A DNA stretch of 64,000 nt from Paenibacillus sp. SYP-B4298. Its GTDB lineage: Bacteria; Bacillota; Bacilli; Paenibacillales; Paenibacillaceae. This document shows positions 1 through 9,423 of this stretch, piece after piece. The notes below the pieces were generated by a model, which was not told the DNA's origin, searched no databases, and saw nothing but the letters and a program-made list of their open reading frames with translations. The stretch spans positions 2,154,001 to 2,218,000 of the forward strand of contig NZ_CP115484.1 in NCBI RefSeq assembly GCF_027627475.1, written 5' to 3'. A program made the position numbers and the translations under genes. Numbering within the stretch: position 1 is the first letter of the stretch; the number at the start of each line of letters is the position of its first letter.

Positions 1-2220
1 ATCTAACGAACCGATGATGCGAACACCTACCGGAATATGCAATGTAGCTTGCCCTGGACGGAGCTGCTCGACAAACCATAGTCGCTGCTGATCCTCTGAG
101 AGAGGAAAGGCGTTGCCATCCATGCGTTCTACAACTTGCCTCTTGAGTGGACTGCTGGTCTCTCCCAGTCGCTGAACAATGGCAGCGGCAACTGACTCAA
201 CCGTTGCTTCCGCAGAGAGCAACAGCTCCAGGGAAAGCTTGATACCCAGGTCTACCTCTACTTGGTATTGGAATTCCACTGCGCTGATGGAGTCGAATCC
301 CATCTCCAGGAGAGAGGATTGAAGCTGGATGAGAGAAGGGGAGAGACGGAAGCGATGGGCAGCATGCGTGCGCACGTAATCGATGCACCCTTCCAACTGT
401 TCGGCTTGTGACATACCCGCGAGCTCAGCCACCTCCACCCGTTGTCGATCCGAGTGAACAGAGTGGATAGAGCTATCGGGGACATCTAGCGTATCCTCTG
501 CTCGTCTGTGACCGGCAATAATGCGCAGAAGTCCGGATTGGTAGTGCTCCTTGCATGCATTTCGCATTTTTTTGCCACTGGATGTTTTTTGCAGTCCGCC
601 CTGCTTGACGAAGACTATCTCATAGGGCTGGATGCCGAATTGGCTGGCAAGCACGCTGCGGATCGTATTCGCCAGTGGAGCAGTATCCGCCAAGCGATAG
701 TGCCGACTCAGCTCCTGGACAATGACGAGCTGCTCATTGCCTTGCTGTGACACCGAGAACGCTGCACAGCCGTCCGGGATGAAGTGCTCATTAGCTTGCT
801 CGATGTGCCATTCCATATCGGCCGGGAAGTAATTCTTCCCGCGAATAATGATCATTTCCTTCACTCGGCCAGTAATGAACAGTCGGCCTTGCATCAGGAA
901 ACCCAAGTCGCCTGTGCGCACATATTCACCGGGGCTTCCATCTCCTAATGTTGCGTGGAAGGTCTCTGCCGTCTGCTCTGGCTGGTTCAGGTAGCCGAGC
1001 GCCTTGCTGGCGCTGCTCACCCATACCTCCCCGATAACGCCATCCTCTAGCGGCATGCCCGTCTGCGGATGCACGATATGCAGTTGTTGGCCCTGATAGG
1101 AGCTGCCGCAGGCCACATATTCCGCAGTGGACGCTAAGGGAGTCTGTTCTACCTCGGCGAAGCCTTCGATTAATTTCTCCCGGTTGACAGGGAGTGTCAT
1201 CATCCCTTCTCCCGGTATGCCACCCGTGACGAAGAGTGTGGATTCAGCCAGTCCGTAGCACGAATAGAAGGCTTGCTCTCGAAAGCCGCAAGCGGTAAAC
1301 TTGGCATGAAAGTCGCGCATGACCTGTGCTTGAATCTGCTCTGCGCCGGTAAAGGCCACGTCCCATGTGCTCAGATCAAGTGTGTGCAGCTCATGCGGGG
1401 GAATCTTCTGAATACATAAATCATAGGCGAAATTCGGCCCCCCGCTCACCGTTGCACGATACTTGGAGACTGCGGATAACCAGCGCATAGGCTGCTGTAC
1501 AAAATCATTCGGCGCGAGCAGCACCATATGGAAGCCGGTGAAGATCGGCTGCAGAATACCGCCAATCAGTCCCATATCATGATATGGAGGCAGCCACAGC
1601 ACTCCTGTGCTTTCCTCCGAAAGCTGAAAGCCTTGCCGAATTGCCTCGGAGTTATGAATCAGGTTCTGATGGCTAACCATAACGCCCTTGGGCTTGGAGG
1701 TGGAGCCTGAGGTATATTGAATGAAGGCGAGCTCAGAGCCATCCTGCCTCGCAAGCTCTGATTCTTCTATAGCACCGTTAATATAGGGATCGGTATTCAA
1801 ATATAGTAGCGACTCCTCGCAAAACGTCTGGTTCATGCGCTGGCTCCAGCGCTCCGACACGAGCGCAACACGGGCATGACAGTCCGCTGCGATCAACCGG
1901 ACTCTCTCTGCATACCGCTTCGTTAATGGCGGATAAGCAGGAACGGCTGTACAGCCTGCATACAGGCATCCGAAAAAGCTGTACACATAATCTGCACCAG
2001 GCTGATGCAAGATGAGCACCTTGTCTCCCGGCCGGGTATAGCTTCTGAGTGCTGCCGCCAGTTGGCTAGACCGTTCCTTCAACTGCCGATAGCTAATGTT
2101 GAGCTCTTGGTCATCTTCAATAAAAGTAAAAGCGGTCTTGTGCGGCTGCTCGCTACTGCGAAAGTCGATCAGATCCATAAATGTCAGGTGATCTGTAAGA
2201 AATGGTTGCGGTGACATCAT
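1..2220 (-). CDS. Fatty-acyl-AMP ligase - ACP - condensation protein (partial, runs off left edge)
   Basis: About 740 residues are visible and the 3' end lies outside the window. Residues 1-590 are a fatty-acyl-AMP ligase (FAAL): the AMP-binding motif YTSGSTSKPKGVM is present and the domain closes with LQKTSSGKKMR. An acyl carrier domain follows with GFDSI (Ser644), then the first 36 residues of a condensation domain (FPLSEDQQRLWFVEQ). FAALs activate free fatty acids as acyl-AMP and load them on a carrier protein, so this is the expected start of a lipopeptide synthetase. The start is ATG at 2220 (a second ATG follows at once), preceded by GAGGGG at about 5 bases. A terminator and about 385 bases separate it from the big operon upstream, and a candidate promoter lies in that gap. 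It may therefore be a separate cluster. The A domain and later modules would be to the left. Confidence 0.92.
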   Translation of the reverse strand, partial: MMSPQPFLTDHLTFMDLIDFRSSEQPHKTAFTFIEDDQELNISYRQLKERSSQLAAALRSYTRPGDKVLILHQPGADYVYSFFGCLYAGCTAVPAYPPLTKRYAERVRLIAADCHARVALVSERWSQRMNQTFCEESLLYLNTDPYINGAIEESELARQDGSELAFIQYTSGSTSKPKGVMVSHQNLIHNSEAIRQGFQLSEESTGVLWLPPYHDMGLIGGILQPIFTGFHMVLLAPNDFVQQPMRWLSAVSKYRATVSGGPNFAYDLCIQKIPPHELHTLDLSTWDVAFTGAEQIQAQVMRDFHAKFTACGFREQAFYSCYGLAESTLFVTGGIPGEGMMTLPVNREKLIEGFAEVEQTPLASTAEYVACGSSYQGQQLHIVHPQTGMPLEDGVIGEVWVSSASKALGYLNQPEQTAETFHATLGDGSPGEYVRTGDLGFLMQGRLFITGRVKEMIIIRGKNYFPADMEWHIEQANEHFIPDGCAAFSVSQQGNEQLVIVQELSRHYRLADTAPLANTIRSVLASQFGIQPYEIVFVKQGGLQKTSSGKKMRNACKEHYQSGLLRIIAGHRRAEDTLDVPDSSIHSVHSDRQRVEVAELAGMSQAEQLEGCIDYVRTHAAHRFRLSPSLIQLQSSLLEMGFDSISAVEFQYQVEVDLGIKLSLELLLSAEATVESVAAAIVQRLGETSSPLKRQVVERMDGNAFPLSEDQQRLWFVEQLRPGQATLHIPVGVRIIGSLD

Positions 2221-2364
2221 CAGCACCCCTCATATCAAAAAATATAGCATTCACTCGCACTTGGTCAGAGATGGCAGGCATCTCTCTTATTCCACTAATG
2301 AAAGAGATGAAATACTCGACTTTTATTGATTTTAATTGAATTGATGGTATTTTTTTCTTTGTAA

Positions 2365-2373
2365 AGTATATCA
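2365..2373 (-). promoter_or_regulatory. Candidate extended -10 promoter of the FAAL gene
   Basis: On the minus strand this reads TGATATACT, an extended -10 element (TGN plus TATACT). No good -35 hexamer lies at 17 bases. The start would be near 2357, giving an untranslated leader of about 140 bases. The rest of the 2221-2526 gap is AT-rich. It holds a pair of inverted copies of TAAAAGTCGA (near 2313 and 2431) and a 7-bp hairpin CATCTCT/AGAGATG near 2280-2310. I cannot assign a regulator to either. Confidence 0.4.
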
Positions 2374-2526
2374 CAGGGATTGCAAGCTCGCATACGGGTG
2401 TATTTTGTATATTTTTGTCTATATTTAAAATAAAAAGTCGAATATACTCTTAGTTCTAAATTATAGGTATCAGAATATGTTAGCTTTCCTTGTTAAACCG
2501 CCGTTTTTTGACTTCATTTTCCACAT

Positions 2527-2587
2527 AAAAAAACCGCTATATGGAAAATGAAGGTATATTACCTTACATTACCAAAAAGCGGTTTTT
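2527..2587 (-). terminator. Nested-hairpin terminator of the biosynthetic operon
   Basis: Ten-base arms AAAAACCGCT (2578-2587 on the minus strand) and AGCGGTTTTT (2529-2538) enclose a second perfect hairpin, AAGGTA-ATA-TACCTT (2551-2565). On the minus strand the outer arm runs into seven T residues. It lies 19 bases past the stop codon of the monooxygenase gene and should end the 44-kb transcript. The A-run on the other side could let it work in both directions. Confidence 0.75.
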
Positions 2588-2605
2588 ACGTGATGTTAGA
2601 TCAAT

Positions 2606-3649
2606 TTAGCCGCAGCTTATTTTCTTGCTCTGTTCCTCCTTCAGAGGTCGGACGACCTCGTTCCCGATCCTTTCCAGCTCCGATTCGCTTTGCAGGGAGG
2701 CCACAAGAATATAATCGGCTCCAGCATCCTGAAAATCCGATAGCGTTGCACGCACCTCATCGTAGCTTCCTACGATCGCAACGGCATTAGAGGGATTGAT
2801 GACACTCAGACCTCCCCACAAATAGTTGTCCACCATGTAGTTGGTGTCGCTGCCTAGCGATTTGTATCGGGTCAGGCCAACTGAATCCGCATTATCTATA
2901 AATAGCTTCGTTAACCGCTTTACAGCTTCGGGTGTCTGCTCCAACAGCTCGCGAGCGGCCTCCCATGCTTCCCCGGTGGTCTCCCTGGCAATAATATCGA
3001 CAAGCACGCCGCATGTAACGGTTCGTGCATGGGTAGCGGCGATCGCCCTTACCTTGCGAAAGTGGGCGGCCATCGACTTACGATCACAGGCGTACAGAAT
3101 ATAGGCGTCGCCATGCTCTCCTGCGGCCTGCATCGCCTCCTCGGAGCTGCCAGCTACGAAATAGCGAGAACGTTTGTCCGGGTTTTCTTTGGGATAGATG
3201 TTGCAATTTTCCAGATGATAGAAATCGCCTGTATAGGTAGTGATCCCTCGCCTTAACCGTTGAAGCACATCCATGTATTCCTTCGTTCGGGCGTAACGCA
3301 CCTCGCGCGTGTCCGGCTTGCCATCCTTGCTCAGTGTCAAGGCGGCGCTTCCGGTTACAACATTAATATCGACGCGGTCGCCGATGAGGGCATTTAAAGT
3401 ATTAACCGCCTTGGCTGTATACGTCGGTAGCAGATGGTTGGTGTTTTGGGCAATTAGTATACGGATGGATGTCGTATTCAGCCCGATGCCTGTCCCCATG
3501 ACAAAAGGGTCAACGGATGTCGGGGTTAACGAGAGCAGCACCGAATCAAAATGATGGCGTTCAGCCCGCTGCGATTGATCGATATACGCTTGGCATAACT
3601 GATCATACGCTGTGGTAGCGACAACAGGCAATGCCCAACAAAATTCCAT
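2606..3649 (-). CDS. SsuD-like LLM-class flavin-dependent monooxygenase
   Basis: A stand-alone luciferase-like (LLM) monooxygenase of 347 residues, close to the usual length for the alkanesulfonate monooxygenase SsuD type. Typical features are the N-terminal EFCWALPV strand, ERHHFDSVLL, the DINVVTGS core motif, the RYARTKEYMDVLQRL helix and the YFVAGSSEEAMQAAGEHGD stretch. The family uses FMNH2 and O2 to hydroxylate or oxidatively cleave. The start is ATG at 3649, because AAGGAGGTG sits 6 bases upstream; the longer open frame from 3670 lacks such a site. It is the last gene of the operon, 29 bases after an NRPS that has no thioesterase. I infer action on the carrier-bound chain, either hydroxylation or release by oxidative cleavage as proposed for the MtaG-type monooxygenase domain. 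The substrate is unproven. Confidence 0.88.
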   Translation of the reverse strand: MEFCWALPVVATTAYDQLCQAYIDQSQRAERHHFDSVLLSLTPTSVDPFVMGTGIGLNTTSIRILIAQNTNHLLPTYTAKAVNTLNALIGDRVDINVVTGSAALTLSKDGKPDTREVRYARTKEYMDVLQRLRRGITTYTGDFYHLENCNIYPKENPDKRSRYFVAGSSEEAMQAAGEHGDAYILYACDRKSMAAHFRKVRAIAATHARTVTCGVLVDIIARETTGEAWEAARELLEQTPEAVKRLTKLFIDNADSVGLTRYKSLGSDTNYMVDNYLWGGLSVINPSNAVAIVGSYDEVRATLSDFQDAGADYILVASLQSESELERIGNEVVRPLKEEQSKKISCG

Positions 3650-3678
3650 GATTTGCACCTCCTTCAGCACGGGACTCG

Positions 3679-6600
3679 TTATGGATGGATCTTCGCCGCT
3701 TCTTGAGCAGCTTCAATCGAAGCAGCAAGCTCTCTGATCGTCCGATGTCTATAGATGACGAGATCTTCCGCAGCCAGCCCCGCCTTCTCCAGTGCAAGAT
3801 CCAGCTCGATCGCTTGCAGTGAGTCCCCGCCCAGCTCGAAGAAATCCTGATCAATACGGATCGTATCCAGCTTGAGAATGCCTTGCCAGATGGCGGCGAT
3901 CTGCCTCTCCAGCTTGGTCTCCGGCTGACAAGCCGATCCTGCTTCAGCACTGGATTCCATCATCGGTTGCGGCAGTGCATTCCGATCTACCTTCCCGCTG
4001 CGTGATAACGGTATCTCTGTCAGCTCCACATAAGACGTCGGAACCATGAATTCCGGCAGCCACTGCTTGAGATGCGCCCTGATTTCGGTATCCGTAATCG
4101 CGGCTTCCTTCACATAATAAGCGACTAATTGCCGATGATGAGAGACATCATCGATCGGCATGACCACGACTGCTGCAAGATGTGGATGAGATCGCATCGC
4201 CTCCTCAATCTCACCCAGCTCCATCCGAAAGCCGCGGAGCTTGATCTGGTTATCCATTCTGCCGATGTATTCGATGTTGCCGTCCGGCAGCCAGCGGGCA
4301 AGATCGCCGGATCTATACATTGTCGCTCCCTCACAGAATGGATCGGGAAGGAAGCACTCGGCGTTCAGCTCAGGCTGGTTCATATAGCCTCTGGCTACCC
4401 CAGCTCCTGAAATATACAGTTCCCCGGCTACACCTATAGGGAGCGGCCGCCGCTGCTCATTCAAGATGTACACTCTGACATTCGGAATCGGCCTGCCGAT
4501 CGGCACGACATGGGAGTTACGACGGGCAGCCAGCGAGAACGTTGTTGTAATTACCGTCGCTTCTGTAGGCCCGTACAGGTTTGCCAATTCAACGGGCAAG
4601 CCAAGCGCATCAAACTGCTCGATCAGATCGCGCGGCAGAGCCTCGCCGGCGAGCAGGATGTATTTCATGTCATGGAGCATCGCAGTGTGCTCGCGGTCCA
4701 GTGCTTGGACGAACAGCCTGAACATCGAGGGCACGAAATTCAACAATCGGATACGGTATCTGTCGACTGCTCGGAGGATGGCTCTCGGATTCCGGTGCTC
4801 CCCCTCCTCCAGAATGACGAGATGACTTCCGGCAAGTGTCCAGCCGAATAATTCCATGACCGACACATCAAATGTGTAGGGTGTCTTTAATAGATAGGCA
4901 TCGCTCTCCAACATCGGGTACTGATGCTGCATCGCATGCAGAAAATTACATACGCTCTTATGCTCGATCGACACGCCCTTGGGCATTCCGGTCGAACCGG
5001 AGGTATACAGAATATAGGCGAGATTAACGGGTTGAACCTCTGTGTTCAGATTTCCCGTCTCCCCTGAGTACAGCTCACGGCTACCAACATCCGCGATGTG
5101 GATGCCCGTGAAGGCCATTCGCTCAGCATACTCGGACGCTGTCAATAGCAGCTTCGCCTCGCAATCCTCCAATATATGGGCGATTCGCTGTACCGGATAT
5201 TCAGGGTCAATCGGAACATAGGCTGCCCCAGCCTTCAGTACGGCGAATAGGGCAACGAGCATGTCCACCGAACGGTCAACGAGCAGTCCCACTTTATCCT
5301 CCAGCCCGATGCCGTTGCGAAGCAGATAACGGGCAAGCTGATTCGCCCGGCTATTGATGGTCTCATAGCTGTAGACGGACTCCCCGCAGATGATGGCTGT
5401 TCGCTGCGGAGCTTCTGCTGCCTTCCGCTCCAGGATACGATGCACAGCTTCTTGTTCCAGATCGAGCGAAGGGGTCTCATTAAACTGAAGAATGACCTGG
5501 CGGTATTCGTCGTCCGTCAGCATATGAAGATCGCGAAGGAACGAATCGCAATGGTCGAGCATCCACTCCAGCGTGCGGACAACATGTTGCAGGAATCGCT
5601 GCATCGTTCCCTGTGCAAACAGCGCCGTACAATATTCAAGCTCCAGGCGCAGACTGGGATGTTGAGAGATTTCTAGCGTCAGATCAACCTTCGACATATC
5701 ATGCCTGAAGGCGTAGGGACTAATGGATAATCCCGGCGGCTGATCGAGTGTCCAGGCCATATTTTGCATCACCAGCATAACGTCAAAAAGCGGATTGCGA
5801 CTGGTGTCTCTCTCAAGCTGAAGCTGATCCACCAGCTCCTCGAACGGATATTCCTGATGCTGCAGCGCGTGCAGCACCTGCTCCTTCACCTCGGTGAGCA
5901 GTTGAGCTACTGTCTTGTTGCCTGACGGCCGACTGCGTATCGCCAGTGTATTCACAAACATTCCCACTACAGGCTCTACATCACTGTGCACGCGACCAGC
6001 AATCGGGCTGCCGACTACAATATCTTCCTGCTGCGTGTAGACGTGCAGCAAGACATTCAGCGCTGCCAGAAACAGCATGTAGGGCGTCATTTCGTTGCGC
6101 TCCGCAAAGGCGAGCAGTTTCTCCGTGGATTCGGCTGTCAGCTCTAGATGAACACGGTTCCCTGCAAAGCTTTGCTGCGGCGGCCGTGGGTAATCCGTAG
6201 GCAACTGCAGCAGCGGAAGGTCGCCTGCAAGCTCGCTCATCCAATAGTGTCTGCTCTGCTCGAATTGACCGCCTTCCAATCGCTTGCGCTGCCAGACGGC
6301 GTAATCCTTGTACTGGATGGACAGTGGCTCCAGCTCGTCACCCGTATAGAGGCGAATGAATTCATGCTGCAGTAGGGACAGAGAGACGCCGTCGGCAATG
6401 AGATGATGCAGATCGAATAACAGTAGGCAGCGCTCTTCGCCCAGGCGAATCGTACCGACCCGCATTAACGGAGCAATCTGCACATCAAATGGGCGGATAA
6501 AATCTTGAATCGCTGCCTTGGCCTCGCTCTCCCTCGCTTCGCTGTGGTTGAACTCCAGCGCAACCTTCTCATGAATCCGTTGCATCGGCTCTCCCCCTAC

Positions 6601-9402
6601 AAAGTGAAAGGAGGTTCGCAATGCTTCATGGCGGGATACCAGCTTGTACATGCATTGCTCCACCCGATCCCGCTCCAGCCTGCCCTCTATGAGCAGGACG
6701 CCCGGCAGGTTGTATGTCGTCCCAATGCCTTCGAACCGGTTCAGGATGTAGACTCTCTTCTGAGCAGAGGATACGGGGTAATAGGCTTGCTCGGCTTGCC
6801 GCTCGATGGGGACGAAGTCCAGCCTCTCCACCTGATCGACATACTCAGCAAGCTGCGCAACAGTCGGCCTTAGAAAGACTTCCCGCAGTGAAAGCTCTGA
6901 GCCAAGCTGCTTTTGGATACGTGCGACGACAGTGGTCATCTGAAGCGAGTTGCCGCCCAGCTCGAAGAAATGATCCGCTATCCCGACCCTTTCTATTCCC
7001 AATACCGTCTCCCAGATGTGAGCGAGAAGCCGCTCGGTCTCGCTCCGCGGCTCGATATATTGCAGAGCGCTCTGCTGCCATACCGGCTCTGGCAATGCCT
7101 TGCGTGCCAGCTTGCCGTTCGTTGTCAGCGGAAGACGCTCCAATGGAATCACGTAAGCCGGGACCATGTACGACGGCAACTGCTTTCTGAGCTCGCCTCG
7201 AACCTCTTCGGCTGTCATGGAGCTGTCGGACACAATATAGGCGCACAGGATGGGGGCTTCTCCCTCTGTTCTGGTGCGTGCCATGACGGCGGCTTCATGA
7301 ATATTCGGCAACCGCAGGAGGCAGCTTTCAATCTCGCCCAATTCAATCCGCAGCCCGTTTATTTTCACCTGGTCATCCGTCCGTCCCAGAAACTCGAGCT
7401 TCCCACTTGGCAGCCACCTGGCGACATCCCCTGTACGGTATAGGCGCCCCTGGCAGACAGGGTGGCACGGCTGATCGGCAGTAATGGTCACATACTTTTC
7501 ATTCGTCAGTTCAGGCTGACCTACATAGCCTTGCGTGACACCATCCCCTGCAATCCATACCTCGCCTGGCACGCCAATCGGCTGAAGCTGCAGATTCGGC
7601 CCCATAATGTAAACCCTTTGATTGGGCAGCGGCTTGCCGATCGGGAGCCTGATACAAGTATCCAGCTCGTCAGGATCGACAGGGTAATAGGTAGAGAGCA
7701 CGGTAGTCTCCGTAGGCCCGTAGGCGTTAACCAGGAGCGGGCGGTTATTCTCGCCAAAGCCGGCTAAAAATCGTTGAGCCAGCTCCACCGGGAGCTCCTC
7801 CCCCGCCATGATGCACTGCTTCAGTGCATAGCTCTCACGGTCGCTGATGAATCCCGCCAGCAAGCGCAGATGTGTCGCTGTTCCATCCATGATCTCAATC
7901 TGCTGCTCGACATAGAAGCGATGCAACTGCTCGCCATCGACGCGCACTTCCTCCGGGACGATATACAAGTGATGTCCTGACAGGAGTGCGCTGAACATGT
8001 TCTGCACCGAAGAGTCGAACTCGAATGGCGAGACCAGGCCGAACCGTAAAGGGGCTTCATAACGGGTCAACTGCTCCTGGGTGAGGCCAACAATAAAATT
8101 CACCACATTCCGGTGCTGCACCATGGCTCCCTTCGGTTTCCCCGTGGTACCCGATGTGAAAATAATATAGGCCAGATCATCCGGCTCGCCTGTATACGCC
8201 AAGTCCTCGCTTGCCCCATGAAGCAGCTCGGACAAATAAACCTTCTCATACCGTTCCTGGTGAAGATGCTCGGCAAGACCTGGTTTCGTCACCATCAGCG
8301 GAGAGCGGCAATCCTCCATCATCGACTGTATGCGGGCGGGCGGCAGGTGCAGCGCTACCGGCAAATATGCGGCGCCACTCTTCAGCACCCCAAGCAGCGC
8401 AATGACCATATCCGCAGACCTCTCCAGCATGAGAGCGACAATATCCCCTTTGCCGATCCCCCTTGCACGCAAGGAGGCAGCGACCCGATTGCTTTGCTCA
8501 TGCAATTGCGCATAGGTGAAGGCGCTCGTGCCGTCTGTAACCGCCAGTCGATCCGGTGTCTTGGACACCTGCAGGACGAACAACTGAGCTAGCGTCAAGT
8601 GACGCGGGTAGTCCTGATCCGTTGCATTGAATTGCAGCAGTTGCTGCAGCTCCCGCTCGCTCAGACCAGAGTGTTGCCACAGGAGCTGCTCAGGCAGGCG
8701 GATCGCCTGTCCGAGCAGCTCGGCATACTGCTCTCCTAGACACACCATCGTCATCCGTTCATATAAAACAGGCTGGTAGCTGATCCATCCCTGAATGACA
8801 TCCTGGGCACAGCGAAAGGAAAATACGACTTCTGGATCGCTCCCCGCCAGATAGCTCGGATCGTGCAGCTCCTCCATCATAATTGCCGTCCGAAATGGAT
8901 ACGCCCGCCCCGCCGGCAGCCGATCACGCAGAGCATCCTGCAGCGCAATCAGCGGATAGTTCTGGTGCTGAGTGGCGCTTGCAATGGTGTCCCGCACATG
9001 CTGGAGAAGCTGGCGGAACGTCATGTCCTCTCGCATCTCATGTCGGAGGGCGAGAATAGTATTCACATAGCCCGCCGCTTCATCGGACTGTCTCTGAACA
9101 GGAGTGCCTACCGTTAGATCCGGGTTGCCAGTATATCTGTGCAGCAGGAGAACGAGTCCAGCCGTTAGCACCATGTGCAGACGCAAGCTCGAGCCGCCGG
9201 ACAATTGATGCAGTCGCTGGGCTAATTCCGCATCCAGCTCAAACTCCACCCGCTCTAGCTTATTCCCTGAACCTGTGGAGCGGTGATCATAAGGGAAGTG
9301 ACTATCCGTCAATTCCCCGGCTAATTGGCGCAGCCAGTATTGCTGCTCCTGCTCCCGCTGATTGGCGGCAAGGACCCATTCTTCTCTAGCGATTCCTCCC
9401 AT
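3679..9402 (-). CDS. NRPS: half-C - A - PCP - C - A - PCP
   Basis: 1907 residues. Residues 14-250 match only the C-terminal lobe of a condensation domain, beginning at its QYWLRQLAGEL segment, with no HHxxxDG. Then A1 (about 265-770, FTSGTTGKPKG, YRTGD), PCP1 (FFELGGNSL, Ser819), a full C domain (about 875-1300, HHLIADG at 999-1005), A2 (about 1330-1825, YTSGSTGMPKG) and PCP2 (FFELGGDSL, Ser1861), which ends the protein. Pocket residues read by eye are D-S-Q-D-I-A-A-V-L-K for A1, whose first four resemble the Gln/Glu type (DAQD), and D-V-M-N-L-A-L-V-I-K for A2. I do not recognise either as a firm code. ATG at 9402 has AAAGGAG at 7 bases, so the half domain starts at a genuine start codon. The preceding PKS ends in a complete C domain, so A1 probably receives the chain from it. 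There is no thioesterase, reductase or E domain. Confidence 0.95.
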   Translation of the reverse strand: MGGIAREEWVLAANQREQEQQYWLRQLAGELTDSHFPYDHRSTGSGNKLERVEFELDAELAQRLHQLSGGSSLRLHMVLTAGLVLLLHRYTGNPDLTVGTPVQRQSDEAAGYVNTILALRHEMREDMTFRQLLQHVRDTIASATQHQNYPLIALQDALRDRLPAGRAYPFRTAIMMEELHDPSYLAGSDPEVVFSFRCAQDVIQGWISYQPVLYERMTMVCLGEQYAELLGQAIRLPEQLLWQHSGLSERELQQLLQFNATDQDYPRHLTLAQLFVLQVSKTPDRLAVTDGTSAFTYAQLHEQSNRVAASLRARGIGKGDIVALMLERSADMVIALLGVLKSGAAYLPVALHLPPARIQSMMEDCRSPLMVTKPGLAEHLHQERYEKVYLSELLHGASEDLAYTGEPDDLAYIIFTSGTTGKPKGAMVQHRNVVNFIVGLTQEQLTRYEAPLRFGLVSPFEFDSSVQNMFSALLSGHHLYIVPEEVRVDGEQLHRFYVEQQIEIMDGTATHLRLLAGFISDRESYALKQCIMAGEELPVELAQRFLAGFGENNRPLLVNAYGPTETTVLSTYYPVDPDELDTCIRLPIGKPLPNQRVYIMGPNLQLQPIGVPGEVWIAGDGVTQGYVGQPELTNEKYVTITADQPCHPVCQGRLYRTGDVARWLPSGKLEFLGRTDDQVKINGLRIELGEIESCLLRLPNIHEAAVMARTRTEGEAPILCAYIVSDSSMTAEEVRGELRKQLPSYMVPAYVIPLERLPLTTNGKLARKALPEPVWQQSALQYIEPRSETERLLAHIWETVLGIERVGIADHFFELGGNSLQMTTVVARIQKQLGSELSLREVFLRPTVAQLAEYVDQVERLDFVPIERQAEQAYYPVSSAQKRVYILNRFEGIGTTYNLPGVLLIEGRLERDRVEQCMYKLVSRHEALRTSFHFVGGEPMQRIHEKVALEFNHSEARESEAKAAIQDFIRPFDVQIAPLMRVGTIRLGEERCLLLFDLHHLIADGVSLSLLQHEFIRLYTGDELEPLSIQYKDYAVWQRKRLEGGQFEQSRHYWMSELAGDLPLLQLPTDYPRPPQQSFAGNRVHLELTAESTEKLLAFAERNEMTPYMLFLAALNVLLHVYTQQEDIVVGSPIAGRVHSDVEPVVGMFVNTLAIRSRPSGNKTVAQLLTEVKEQVLHALQHQEYPFEELVDQLQLERDTSRNPLFDVMLVMQNMAWTLDQPPGLSISPYAFRHDMSKVDLTLEISQHPSLRLELEYCTALFAQGTMQRFLQHVVRTLEWMLDHCDSFLRDLHMLTDDEYRQVILQFNETPSLDLEQEAVHRILERKAAEAPQRTAIICGESVYSYETINSRANQLARYLLRNGIGLEDKVGLLVDRSVDMLVALFAVLKAGAAYVPIDPEYPVQRIAHILEDCEAKLLLTASEYAERMAFTGIHIADVGSRELYSGETGNLNTEVQPVNLAYILYTSGSTGMPKGVSIEHKSVCNFLHAMQHQYPMLESDAYLLKTPYTFDVSVMELFGWTLAGSHLVILEEGEHRNPRAILRAVDRYRIRLLNFVPSMFRLFVQALDREHTAMLHDMKYILLAGEALPRDLIEQFDALGLPVELANLYGPTEATVITTTFSLAARRNSHVVPIGRPIPNVRVYILNEQRRPLPIGVAGELYISGAGVARGYMNQPELNAECFLPDPFCEGATMYRSGDLARWLPDGNIEYIGRMDNQIKLRGFRMELGEIEEAMRSHPHLAAVVVMPIDDVSHHRQLVAYYVKEAAITDTEIRAHLKQWLPEFMVPTSYVELTEIPLSRSGKVDRNALPQPMMESSAEAGSACQPETKLERQIAAIWQGILKLDTIRIDQDFFELGGDSLQAIELDLALEKAGLAAEDLVIYRHRTIRELAASIEAAQEAAKIHP

Positions 9403-9423
9403 TGGCTCGCTCCTTTCCCCTCA

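Noticed and set aside
8640-9423. Frameshift explanation for the half condensation domain
   Set aside because: The NRPS start has a good ribosome binding site, and the upstream PKS ends in its own complete C domain and stop. No missing lobe is found in other frames of the 21-base gap.
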